46,657 nucleotides of DNA from Rickettsiales bacterium. GTDB lineage: Bacteria > Pseudomonadota > Alphaproteobacteria > Rickettsiales > UBA3002. The translations under genes were made by a program, and so were the position numbers. Numbering within the stretch: position 1 is the first letter of the stretch; the number at the start of each line of letters is the position of its first letter. Of the stretch, positions 24,914 to 32,835 are shown piece after piece. The stretch lies in contig JANQJY010000004.1 of assembly GCA_028281385.1 (NCBI GenBank), positions 72,141 to 118,797 on the forward strand, given 5' to 3'. The notes below the pieces were generated by a model. The model worked only from the letters and a program-made list of their open reading frames with translations. It had not been told where the DNA came from and made no database searches.

Positions 24914-25381
24914 TCAGGCGCATTGTTCGCACAGGCCTTCCATCTCCAGACTCATCGCCTGCGGTGTGAAATGGTGTGACTTCGAGATGTTGGCAACCAG
25001 CTTTGGATAAGCGTCATCGTGACACTCTGTTACGGCGTTGCACTCGGTACAGATGAGAAAGAAACAAGGTGTTTTATCGGTTGGGTGCGTACAACCAACA
25101 TAGGCATTCAAACGATGGATTTTGTGAATGAGCCCATGTTCAAGCAGAAAGTCCAGCGCCCGATAGACGGTGGGAGGTTTGGCGGAGGGATCCTCCTTTT
25201 GCAGCTCTGCTAAGAGATCATAGGCTTTGGCGGGTTCATGCGAGGCCCAGATCAATTCCAGCACATGTTTGCGACTATCGGTTAGCCGCGCCCCATGCGT
25301 CGCACAGACGGTTTCTGCTTGTTTGAGCGCCGTGTCAATGCATTGCTGGTGCGAGTGACATACAAAAGACATAGATGTCAT
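24914..25381 (-). CDS. zur: Zinc uptake regulator, Fur family
   Basis: Zur represses zinc-acquisition genes when loaded with zinc. The 155-residue protein has a winged helix (LTDSRKHVLELIWAS...PPTVYRALDFLLEHGLIHKI) and a dimerisation domain with the structural Cys pairs CTEC (in FFLICTECNAV) and C-terminal CEQC, plus sensor-site Cys/His residues in YVGCTHPTDKTPC. The length is normal. A second ATG three codons in is an alternative start. The shared operator at 25410-25422 sits between this gene and the divergent DUF1826 gene, suggesting autoregulation. Confidence 0.93.
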   Translation of the reverse strand: MTSMSFVCHSHQQCIDTALKQAETVCATHGARLTDSRKHVLELIWASHEPAKAYDLLAELQKEDPSAKPPTVYRALDFLLEHGLIHKIHRLNAYVGCTHPTDKTPCFFLICTECNAVTECHDDAYPKLVANISKSHHFTPQAMSLEMEGLCEQCA

Positions 25382-25409
25382 TCTACGCTATTTTCTCGTG
25401 AGGTAAAGT

Positions 25410-25422
25410 GTTATAATATAAC
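25410..25422. promoter_or_regulatory. Zur box between zur and the DUF1826 gene
   Basis: Perfect GTTATAATATAAC palindrome. It ends only 3 bases before the ATG at 25426, leaving no room for a ribosome site, and lies 29 bases from the zur start. It can control both divergent genes. Confidence 0.88.
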
Positions 25423-25425
25423 GCT

Positions 25426-26091
25426 ATGGCGCTTGAAACCTTCCAGATGAATGATGTCGTGAATTTTCCGGATATGGATGAACGCCTGGCGATTATTCAC
25501 CGCGACATACCAGACTCAGGTGCTTTTTTTGATACGCTACTGACGCGCGATGTGGAAATATTCGGCGTAGTAGGATGTGATAGTGCCGAAAAAGACATTC
25601 AATTGCTGTGTAAACCGTCTTTACCATCACACGTTATAGACCATGCCTTTTACTCTGATTGGGTTATCGATATGGCCAATATGTGTCGACTGTTTGGCGA
25701 GTTGCTAAAGAGCGACCGTGTCAGCCTGTGGCTAGGCACTGATCGTGGCTGCCGTCGCTATCATACCGATAATGTACCGATGCGTCTGGTTGTCACCTAT
25801 GCTGGGCGCGGCACCGAGTGGTTGCCCGAAGAGGCAGTCAATCGCACCGCCTATATGGCTGGTGAACCCAATGAGGCCATTTTAACCAACCCGAATGCCA
25901 GACAATGGCTCGAGCCTTGGGGGGTTGGTATTTTTAAAGGCGGCAAAAATGGTGTGCTGCACCGAACACCAGATGACGCGCTGAACCAGCGCACGATGCT
26001 ACTTCGTATTGACCATGCCGATTATTGGAGTGGTATGAATCAACACGGCCTGGATGTGGATGAAAACTATGCGACCACGCCCGCTGTCTGA
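25426..26091 (+). CDS. DUF1826 protein, zinc-regulated
   Basis: The 221-residue protein matches DUF1826: segments CRRYHTDNVPMRLVVTYAGRGTEWLP and NGVLHRTPDD are typical, and the His/Asp pattern resembles cupin or dioxygenase-like metal sites. The biochemical role is unknown, though such genes are often in Zur regulons. The Zur box ends 3 bases before the first ATG, so the message may be leaderless. An internal ATG at codon 8 (MNDVVNF) is an alternative start. It converges with the reverse gene at 26067, overlapping by 25 bases. Confidence 0.85.
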   Translation: MALETFQMNDVVNFPDMDERLAIIHRDIPDSGAFFDTLLTRDVEIFGVVGCDSAEKDIQLLCKPSLPSHVIDHAFYSDWVIDMANMCRLFGELLKSDRVSLWLGTDRGCRRYHTDNVPMRLVVTYAGRGTEWLPEEAVNRTAYMAGEPNEAILTNPNARQWLEPWGVGIFKGGKNGVLHRTPDDALNQRTMLLRIDHADYWSGMNQHGLDVDENYATTPAV

Positions 26092-27092
26092 ACATCACCT
26101 GTCCTGCTATGGTTGACTTTTTCTTCCCATGTCTCCTTTGTAGATTGCCGTTCTTGTTGCCGACGCTGTTCCGCCTTGCCTGAAAGATAGAGCAGCCCGA
26201 TTGCGGCAGCGGTGGTGGTTGCTACCATGAGCACATTCTCCGGTTTTTGACGCTTTACCCAGCTTTCGGTACGTTCCAGCCAGTTGCTCTCTGCGGCAGC
26301 GGTTTCGACAGACGCAGCGCTACGGTTTCCATAGCCACTGTCGCTATAGCCTTCATACGATGAATGAGACGAGCTGGAGGACGCTCCATGACTACTATGA
26401 CTGCACCCTGTCCCGCAGACATGCGGCTCGGATGGAGTAGAAGAATAGCTGCTGCTATAGTCACTATAATTCGATGATGAAGGGGTTATCACCGGAGCAC
26501 GGCCATGATTGCAATGCGGTCCGTGTACATGCCCGGGTTCTCCGCAGGTAGCGCTCTTGGCTGCTTCGGTAACATTCTCCAGCATGTCGGATGATTTGCG
26601 GGCAGGTGCCTGTTCTAATGCTTTGGCAAGCGTGATCGTCTCAACTCCTTCTGTCGGTGCCAGATTGCGAGCGCTGCATCGCACCCATTTCATATTATCC
26701 TGCGAGTATTTTTCCAAATGCTCTTGCAGGGGAGTCAACGTCTCCCTCAGTTTTCCATCTATTACCATTCCCAAGCTGGAAAGCGCTGGCATCTGCGCTT
26801 TATACAACGGTTCGACAAAGGTGCGCGTCTTTTCGTCTGCCAGCGTCAGCGCCTCCTGGAGCGCTTTATGCGCCGCATCATGCGACGCACACCACTGTTC
26901 ATCTTCCAGTAACTGCGATAATTCTGCCAGAAGTTCCGCTCCCTTCGGGTTTAGCGGTTTGTCATTAAATTGTCCGACAAAGGCTTTCAACTCTCCGGAA
27001 GAATACTGCAAAGGTTTAATCGCTGGCTTTTGCTCAAAGAAGGAGTCCACATTCGGTAAAGCGTTGGCAGGGGGAGGATCGGGTTGGGTCAT
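26067..27092 (-). CDS. Unrecognised Cys/His-rich tail-anchored protein
   Basis: I do not recognise this 341-residue protein. Residues 1-175 are helical with no known domain. Two Cys/His clusters follow: CGEPGHVHGPHCNH (183-196) and HVCGTGCSHSSHG (224-236), separated and followed by long Ser/Tyr/Gly-rich linkers. One hydrophobic segment (about 287-304) and a positive tail suggest a membrane anchor at the C-terminus. It overlaps the upstream gene by 4 bases (ATGA), so both depend on the Zur box at 28127. A zinc-binding membrane-associated role is inferred from ligands and regulation only. Confidence 0.65.
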   Translation of the reverse strand: MTQPDPPPANALPNVDSFFEQKPAIKPLQYSSGELKAFVGQFNDKPLNPKGAELLAELSQLLEDEQWCASHDAAHKALQEALTLADEKTRTFVEPLYKAQMPALSSLGMVIDGKLRETLTPLQEHLEKYSQDNMKWVRCSARNLAPTEGVETITLAKALEQAPARKSSDMLENVTEAAKSATCGEPGHVHGPHCNHGRAPVITPSSSNYSDYSSSYSSTPSEPHVCGTGCSHSSHGASSSSSHSSYEGYSDSGYGNRSAASVETAAAESNWLERTESWVKRQKPENVLMVATTTAAAIGLLYLSGKAEQRRQQERQSTKETWEEKVNHSRTGDVQTAGVVA

Positions 27093-28096
27093 GCGGTGTG
27101 TCCAATCGCCTCGTGTTTTTGGTGATTAATCATGTCTTGTGTCCACTTGCCGTCATGATAGTGCCTTTTTTCGGCAATCGCTTCGTCCACGATCTTATCG
27201 TCAATGCCCATGCCACGGGTGACGATTTTGGTGAGGGGTGTCACCATATGATCTTCAGTCCAGTTGGTAAAATGGTGCGCGGTTTCGGGAAAGATTGCGC
27301 GTGTTCCCAGTACCAAACCGATACTCAAACTGGCACCACCAATTTTGGTCATAATGCGCCGGTGTAGAGTGCCGAGCGGAAACTCCTGACGGATTTGCGG
27401 TGTTGCCATATATTCATAGAAAGGCTGCTGCAGGCCGATATTAAAAACTGATGACCAAGCCGTCCACCAGGCTGCTTGTGGTAGATGGTGCATTTCATGT
27501 TCGTAAATGTCATTCAAATGTTCTTTATATTCGTCTGAGCCCTGCGCAATGCCATGCTGCTTTGCCCATTGATTGGTAGAACGCTCGGCTCCCCAATGAA
27601 AGATGGGGCCAAGCGTAGTACGCAATACCGGGCGAATGCCGTCCATCGCCCATGGTGTATAGCGTTGCATCAGGACGGTCGGGATCACGCCAGCAAAATC
27701 TCCGACAACTTCTGCTCCCCCAAAAGTAAACTCCAATGCTTTAATGTGTTTTAGATGCTCTGATGCCACCATCCCTTTGTGACCATGGTGATGATCATGG
27801 TGATCATGCCCACAACTGCTTCCGTCCTCATGTTTATGAAAAGGGTTGCTGCAGCCGATATGTTTCGGATTGCGCACACCGAACGCTTTCTGCAGCGCAA
27901 CCATCATTTGCGTTTGTCCAAACCAGTCCACTGCGGTGCAAGCAAACGCGTGGTTGATCGTATAGGCAATATCTTTGGCCTGCTGTTGCTCGTGTTTCTG
28001 TTTGTCAGACAGTTCCGATCGTTTGGCGATCTCAGGTTCTAATGTACTGTCCGCAATGGTCGGTGTGTGATTCTGCTCTGGACGCGGTGGTGACAT
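27089..28096 (-). CDS. Unrecognised His-rich protein under Zur control
   Basis: The start at 28096 (335 aa) has ATAGGATT just upstream; the frame extends to 28141, but that would run across the Zur box. No known family is visible. A metal-binding cluster spans residues ~82-106, with Cys82, Cys95 and about a dozen His (HKHEDGSSCGHDHHDHHHGH). The C-terminal part has a hydrophobic stretch (GASLSIGLVLGTRAIF) and several further His (EHEMHHLPQAAWW). It is first in a two-gene operon and probably cooperates with the downstream Cys/His protein. A zinc store, chaperone or metallopeptidase-like role are alternatives; HEMHH resembles HExxH, but the context is insufficient. Confidence 0.65.
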   Translation of the reverse strand: MSPPRPEQNHTPTIADSTLEPEIAKRSELSDKQKHEQQQAKDIAYTINHAFACTAVDWFGQTQMMVALQKAFGVRNPKHIGCSNPFHKHEDGSSCGHDHHDHHHGHKGMVASEHLKHIKALEFTFGGAEVVGDFAGVIPTVLMQRYTPWAMDGIRPVLRTTLGPIFHWGAERSTNQWAKQHGIAQGSDEYKEHLNDIYEHEMHHLPQAAWWTAWSSVFNIGLQQPFYEYMATPQIRQEFPLGTLHRRIMTKIGGASLSIGLVLGTRAIFPETAHHFTNWTEDHMVTPLTKIVTRGMGIDDKIVDEAIAEKRHYHDGKWTQDMINHQKHEAIGHTA

Positions 28097-28126
28097 AATC
28101 CTATGCTTAATTAAGTAATAGCAATT

Positions 28127-28139
28127 GTTATAATATAAC
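28127..28139. promoter_or_regulatory. Zur box upstream of the His-rich gene pair
   Basis: Perfect GTTATAATATAAC palindrome, 30 bases before the start at 28096 on the reverse strand and 83 bases before the selO start on the forward strand. It probably represses the reverse operon; an effect on selO is possible but less certain because of the distance. Confidence 0.85.
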
Positions 28140-28222
28140 ATTACATCTTCTGTGATAGCGAGCGGAAAGGACCGCTGTCATCAAATCTTCATAAAGGGAC
28201 AAAAGGTAGATGGAGTGCAGCA

Positions 28223-29692
28223 TTGAATAATGACATGCATAGGGTAGGCTGGCGATTCGACAATAGCTATGCACGTCTGCCGGAGCGTTTCTATACACGC
28301 ATGGATCCTGTGCCGGTTCAAAACCCGAAGGTGGTGATCATCAATCATGCATTAGCGGGTGAACGGGGCCTGAAGCTCGATGGGCTTTCAGACGATCAAT
28401 TAGCACAATTATTCTCCGGCAATACCTTGCCTGAGGGGGCAGAGTCACTGGCACAAGCCTATGCCGGACATCAGTTTGGCCATTTTACGCTGCTTGGCGA
28501 CGGTCGCGCGCATCTGATCGGCGAGCATATGTCTGCGGATGGAACGCGTGTCGATATTCAGTTTAAGGGCTCTGGTCAAACACCCTATGGCAGGCGGGGG
28601 GATGGGCGTGCCGTAATTGGGCCAATGCTGCGCGAATATATCATCAGCGAAGCGATGCATGCGTTAGGCATTCCGACGACACGCAGCCTTGCTGTTGTGA
28701 CAACGGGTGAACCAGTCTATCGCGAGACCACGCTGCAAGGCGCCATCCTCACGCGTGTTGCTTCCAGCCACCTGCGTGTGGGAACGTTTGAATATCTGGC
28801 TGCGCATGAGGATATCGAAGGGCTTAAATGTCTTGCAGATTATGCGATCACACGCCACTATCCCAAATTAACAACATCTGATCAGCCTTATCTGGATTTG
28901 ATCAGGGAGGTAATGCAGCGACAGATTGCGCTTATCGTCGACTGGCTGCGCATAGGGTTCATCCACGGAGTCATGAATACCGACAATATGACGGTTTCCG
29001 GCGAAACGATCGATTATGGACCGTGTGCCTTTATGGATGCATATGATCCGCAAACCGTATTCAGTTCGATTGACCAGACGGGGCGCTATGCTTATGCCAA
29101 TCAACCGCATATGGTGCAGTGGAACATCGCCCGCTTCGCCGAGGCGCTATTACCACTACTGCATGAAGACATGAAGCAGGCCGTCACACTGGCTGAGAAA
29201 GTCATTGCTTCATTCAATGGTACTTTTCAGCAGGCATGGATGAATATGATGCGTCAAAAGCTTGGACTGTTTGGAGAAGCAAAAGAGGATGAACAGCTGA
29301 TTGGCGATCTATTAAAATGGATGCAGCAACATCATGCGGATTACACCAACAGCTTCCGTGACCTGATGTCTGAAACCATACCCACGGGCAAGCCGTATCA
29401 GACCGACGAATTTACACGCTGGTGGGAGCGTTGGCAGCAGAGGTTAACACAAAACCATACATCTTCGAGTGAATCACGACAGCGTATGCAGGCCAGTAAC
29501 CCAGTCATCATACCGCGCAACCATCAGGTTGAAGCGGCTTTATCAGTAGCAGAGGACTATGCTGATTTTAGCAAATTACATCAATTGCTTAAGGCATTGT
29601 CCGAACCCTATCGGGACAGACAAGCCTTTGCGGAATATCACATGCCACCAAAGCCAGACCAACGTGTCTATCAAACCTTTTGTGGTACCTAA
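28223..29692 (+). CDS. selO: SelO-family protein AMPylase (YdiU)
   Basis: SelO is a pseudokinase-fold enzyme that transfers AMP to Ser/Thr/Tyr of client proteins in redox stress. The 489-residue length is normal. The nucleotide and metal sites are visible: QFKGSGQTPYGRRGDGRA, LTRVASSHLRVG, IHGVMNTDNM and DYGPCAFMD. The C-terminal Cys (FCGT end) takes the place of the selenocysteine in eukaryotic homologues. The start is TTG 28223 with GGAG 7 bases upstream; the first ATG (28235) has no close ribosome site. The nearby Zur box is directed at the divergent genes, so its effect here is uncertain. Confidence 0.93.
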   Translation: MNNDMHRVGWRFDNSYARLPERFYTRMDPVPVQNPKVVIINHALAGERGLKLDGLSDDQLAQLFSGNTLPEGAESLAQAYAGHQFGHFTLLGDGRAHLIGEHMSADGTRVDIQFKGSGQTPYGRRGDGRAVIGPMLREYIISEAMHALGIPTTRSLAVVTTGEPVYRETTLQGAILTRVASSHLRVGTFEYLAAHEDIEGLKCLADYAITRHYPKLTTSDQPYLDLIREVMQRQIALIVDWLRIGFIHGVMNTDNMTVSGETIDYGPCAFMDAYDPQTVFSSIDQTGRYAYANQPHMVQWNIARFAEALLPLLHEDMKQAVTLAEKVIASFNGTFQQAWMNMMRQKLGLFGEAKEDEQLIGDLLKWMQQHHADYTNSFRDLMSETIPTGKPYQTDEFTRWWERWQQRLTQNHTSSSESRQRMQASNPVIIPRNHQVEAALSVAEDYADFSKLHQLLKALSEPYRDRQAFAEYHMPPKPDQRVYQTFCGT

Positions 29693-29713
29693 GATTATGG
29701 GATAGCCAAGGCG

Positions 29714-29740
29714 CCTACGGGACACGAACTGGTGTCTCGC
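29714..29740 (-). other. Reverse-oriented tRNA-Glu 3'-half-like fragment
   Basis: Reading the + strand, CCTACGGGAC, then CGAAC, GTGT and CGC reproduce the complement of the 3' half of the tRNA-Glu at 187 with only a few changes. No full cloverleaf forms. It lies just after selO and before a Fic gene and phage-like genes, so it may be an old attachment scar in opposite orientation to the first. Confidence 0.45.
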
Positions 29741-29796
29741 ACTCATCAAGCAAGTTTAAGTAACAAATATAGATTTTTCTTTACTTATTATCTTGT

Positions 29797-29816
29797 AACT
29801 AACATAGATATTAGTT
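29797..29816. promoter_or_regulatory. Inverted repeat upstream of fic
   Basis: AACTAA and TTAGTT flank CATAGATA, 41 bases before the Fic ATG. The AT-rich symmetry suits an operator or promoter element; the winged-helix end of the Fic protein could bind it. No direct evidence. Confidence 0.35.
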
Positions 29817-29856
29817 AGCCTGTTCTAAGTAACAGGAAACAGGGTTTTCGTTATTT

Positions 29857-31020
29857 ATGGCTGAAACTCATCGAAAAATGGGTGAATTTATCGCTTCTTC
29901 TGTAACTAAGGAAGCGTATAAAACCTATGTACCTTATCCGTTGCCGCCTGTTCCTCCCATAGATCTGGAGGTATTATATCCGCTGTTAGATAAAGCGAAT
30001 ACAGCTATCGGCCGACTTGACGGTATGAGCCTTGTGCTGCCAGACTCAGCTCTATTCCTGTATATGTATATCAGGAAAGAGGCTGTACTGTCTTCGCAAA
30101 TTGAAGGAACGCAGTCTTCTCTTTCTGATCTTTTGTTATTTGAACATCACGAAACACCGAATGTTCCAATCGATGATGTCGCAGAGGTTTCTAATTATGT
30201 GTCCGCCATGAATTATGGTTTAAAGCGCCTTGAAGAACTGCCTCTGTCCTTAAGGTTGATCCGTGAGATTCATGCGAAGCTTATGGAAAGCGGTCGTGGC
30301 AGCACCAAAGCACCGGGAGAATTCAGACGCACACAAAACTGGATTGGTGGTTCGCGCCCAGGCAATGCGATTTATGTTCCGCCTGCGCCCGAGAAGGTCA
30401 TGGAATGTATGGGTGAACTGGAAACGTTTCTCCATGATGAAACCATTAAGCTGCCGGCTCTTATTAAGGCGGCACTTGCGCACGTTCAATTTGAAACCAT
30501 TCACCCCTTCTTAGATGGAAACGGTCGGCTTGGTCGCTTACTAATCACTTTTATACTGTGCATGGAGGGAGTGCTTCGAGAGCCGCTGCTGTATCTTAGC
30601 TTATACCTTAAAAAGAACCGCTCCGCGTATTATGCGTACCTACAGTCCGTTCGGGAAACAGGAAATTGGGAAGCATGGCTGGAGTTCTTTTTGAATGGCG
30701 TAATTGAAACCGCGCAACAGGCTGTAGAAACGGCTCAGTCGATTGTCAGGCTCTTTGAAACCGACCGAGAAACCATCAACACATCCGGCAAGGCAACGGC
30801 TTCTATCGTGGCGATCCATCATTATTTTCAGCGTAATCCAATGGCCAACACAGGTGGGATTAAAGAGGGGTGCAATCTAAGCCTGCCCACTGTTTTGCGC
30901 TCGTTGACAATATTAGAAGAACTGAAAATTATTAAAGAAATTACTGGCAAAGAGCGTCATAAAATATACGCGTATCCCGCTTATTTGGACATACTTAAGC
31001 AAGGCACAGAGCCTTTATAG
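29857..31020 (+). CDS. Fic-family AMP-transferase with winged helix
   Basis: Fic enzymes attach AMP (or related groups) to hydroxyl side chains of target proteins. The 387-residue protein has a canonical Fic loop HPFLDGNGRLGR (216-227). An N-terminal inhibitory helix motif SxxxEG (Ser79-Glu83-Gly84, SSQIEG) makes it a class II enzyme that restrains itself. The first 60 residues resemble the Fic_N domain, and the C-terminal ~90 residues form a winged helix (TGGIKEGCNLSLPTVLRSLTILEELKII). Such proteins are often solitary regulators or toxin-like modules. It lies between the tRNA-like fragment and phage-like genes. Confidence 0.93.
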   Translation: MAETHRKMGEFIASSVTKEAYKTYVPYPLPPVPPIDLEVLYPLLDKANTAIGRLDGMSLVLPDSALFLYMYIRKEAVLSSQIEGTQSSLSDLLLFEHHETPNVPIDDVAEVSNYVSAMNYGLKRLEELPLSLRLIREIHAKLMESGRGSTKAPGEFRRTQNWIGGSRPGNAIYVPPAPEKVMECMGELETFLHDETIKLPALIKAALAHVQFETIHPFLDGNGRLGRLLITFILCMEGVLREPLLYLSLYLKKNRSAYYAYLQSVRETGNWEAWLEFFLNGVIETAQQAVETAQSIVRLFETDRETINTSGKATASIVAIHHYFQRNPMANTGGIKEGCNLSLPTVLRSLTILEELKIIKEITGKERHKIYAYPAYLDILKQGTEPL

Positions 31021-31443
31021 CTAAAAGTAAGAAATAAATATCCCGGTTATCTAATCAGCAGAACCGCCCACACGACACGCTGCCAGCAACGCGCAGGACG
31101 TCAGGAAAGAAAGAATACCGAGCACTGTTATTATGGTTGTCATAAGCATCAACCCGTATATCAGCCAAACATCAATATCAACTAAAAAGAGATAAGGTAA
31201 AAAATAAAAATATTTGAGATTGATTTCATGGTGGCACTTATTACGGCTTTTTTATAGGTAATCCTTCATGGGAGATGGGAAAGCAATACACAGCCGTTAT
31301 TTAAGCAGATTGCCAACTTAAAGTAGGCTGCCTAAAATGCCGTGACAACCTTAGGTTGATTTTTCGATTTTTCTTTTATTTCAGATTAATCTTTTACCTT
31401 GGCGTGTTATGTCTGACCGACGACTTGTTCTATACTGAAAGGA
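31021..31443. other. Intergenic region after fic
   Basis: 423 bases, AT-rich. It holds one possible 30-codon reverse ORF (31051-31143) and, near 31343-31375, a short CAACC-TTA-GGTTG hairpin followed by a T-rich stretch that could be a weak terminator on the forward strand. Nothing else recognised. Confidence 0.5.
31051..31143 (-). CDS. Possible 30-residue membrane peptide
   Basis: An ATG at 31143 opens 30 codons: an Ile/Leu-rich stretch (TIITVLGILSFLTSCALLAA) followed by CRVGGSAD. One hydrophobic helix with two cysteines could be a single-span small protein. The ribosome site is weak (GGGTTGATGCTT). It may be chance in a gene-free stretch. Confidence 0.3.
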   Translation of the reverse strand: MTTIITVLGILSFLTSCALLAACRVGGSAD

Positions 31444-31866
31444 TCAACCGTGCTGGTGCGGGTGAAACCACCGCCACGACGCGGCATGAGTTGCGACGCG
31501 CTTGCCGGACGAACTACCGGACGAACTACCACCAAACAAACCACTGAAGAAGTCAGAGATGCCGGAACCAACGTTCTCGATGAAATTGCCGATCGATGTG
31601 AAAAAACCTACTGTTGCCGAGGCACTAGATTGTGGATCAGAGGAAGCAGAAGTCTTTGCTGATGGAACGACCTCTTGACTACCAAAATCAGGTGCCTCCT
31701 CTTCATACGGGATATATCCCAATTTTACACGCATATACGCCTGGGTGATTTCCTGTGATTGTTTCTCCGATGCTTGCCTCAGCGCTTTCATTTGTTTGAT
31801 ATGTATCATGCTACTTGGCGTGACATCACCTTTCAGCGATCCGTATGGATTTATTAAGGGCATCAT
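31444..31866 (-). CDS. Hypothetical protein near phage tail gene
   Basis: This 140-residue protein is not recognised. Residues 1-60 form a charged helical region (IHIKQMKALRQASEKQSQEITQAYM). A Ser-rich linker and a Gly/Ser-rich part with FFTSIGNFIENVGSGISDFFSGLFGG follow, resembling a small amphipathic or fusion-like helix. It ends in a His-containing tail. It lies downstream of the tail tube gene in the same direction, so it may belong to the same phage remnant. Confidence 0.5.
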   Translation of the reverse strand: MMPLINPYGSLKGDVTPSSMIHIKQMKALRQASEKQSQEITQAYMRVKLGYIPYEEEAPDFGSQEVVPSAKTSASSDPQSSASATVGFFTSIGNFIENVGSGISDFFSGLFGGSSSGSSSGKRVATHAASWRWFHPHQHG

Positions 31867-31943
31867 CTACTATATCGAACTTTGTTATTACACCTGCTGA
31901 TGCACCGGCATGGTGGCCGATGCATCAGCACAGTGAATTCACC

Positions 31944-32360
31944 TTACGCCACCGCGAAGCTGACTTGCCCTGCGCTGGCGAGGGTAATGGAGTAGCTCTC
32001 AGCGTCGTTATGGTTGCCGGCACGCTGGTAGGACATGATTTGGAACGGACCGGAAAGCTTGTCGCCATTACCGAAGATGAGTTCGTAATTGTTGACGCTG
32101 TTGTTCATCGCATAGCCGCGTACGGTTTCTTCGGCGGCGGAGTCGGTGAATACGCCGGAGCCGGAGATGCTAAGCGAGCGCGTGCCTGCCCCGTCGAGTA
32201 ACTCACGCCATGCACCAGAGTCCTTGTTGGTCGCATCGACGGTTTGATTGTTGTGGGTGGAGCTGGTCGTGCGTAATCCGCCGACGGTGGTGAAGGTTTC
32301 GGTAAGCGTTGTGCCGTCACCAATTTTCAATAATACAAGTGACCCTTTTTGGGCTGTCAT
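31944..32360 (-). CDS. Phage tail tube protein, TP901-1/GTA gp9-like
   Basis: The 138-residue protein matches the major tail protein family found in TP901-1-type phages and in gene transfer agents: MTAQKGSLVLLKIGDG, a FTTVGGLRTT strand, NQTVDATNKDSGAWRELLDGAG and a SGSGVFTDSAAEE hairpin. It forms the hollow tail tube for DNA passage. AAGGACG precedes the ATG. The rest of a tail module (terminase, portal, capsid, tape measure) is absent, so it is an orphan remnant or a domesticated gene. Confidence 0.85.
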   Translation of the reverse strand: MTAQKGSLVLLKIGDGTTLTETFTTVGGLRTTSSTHNNQTVDATNKDSGAWRELLDGAGTRSLSISGSGVFTDSAAEETVRGYAMNNSVNNYELIFGNGDKLSGPFQIMSYQRAGNHNDAESYSITLASAGQVSFAVA

Positions 32361-32493
32361 AATAATCGTCCTTATGTTGGGGGTTAAAAGAGTTGGTATT
32401 CTACACTGTGTTCATGGATACGAGCGGTGAGCGTCGTTGCGTTTGTCATGTGATAGTGGCACATGACAAGTGGCACGGCAGCATCGCCGCCAC

Positions 32494-32835
32494 CTAATGA
32501 ATAGTGTCCGGGAACCGCTTCATCAAGGTGTGCAGCTCTGCAAGGCTGGCGGGCAGTCCGACTTCGGCTACCTCTACGCCTTGTGAGATCACATAGGCTT
32601 CACATTGCAGCATCAGGCCGCACATGGTCATCCGCCAGAACGCCGCTTCACTTTTGCCGAGCAGCCCTGTCGCGATCTTATAGCTTTCACGCCGGCAGAT
32701 GGGCTCAAACAGGGAAGGTGGTGCATCGTCAGCTTTGCTGTCAGCCGTAGTGGTAGCAGGGTGTGTTGTGTCTGAACGGGGAATCGCCTGGAGCAGGACT
32801 GTCGCTTCTGGCTGCGTTTTATCATCTGCCAGCAT
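32494..32835 (-). CDS. Hypothetical protein upstream of tail tube gene
   Basis: The 113-residue product is not recognised. Residues 1-45 are Thr/Ala/Pro-rich and probably disordered. A helical core (KIATGLLGKSEAAFWRMTMCGLMLQCEAYVISQG) follows. It is transcribed toward the tail tube gene, 133 bases away. The ribosome site is weak, and a tail chaperone-like or accessory role is only a guess from position. Confidence 0.5.
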   Translation of the reverse strand: MLADDKTQPEATVLLQAIPRSDTTHPATTTADSKADDAPPSLFEPICRRESYKIATGLLGKSEAAFWRMTMCGLMLQCEAYVISQGVEVAEVGLPASLAELHTLMKRFPDTIH

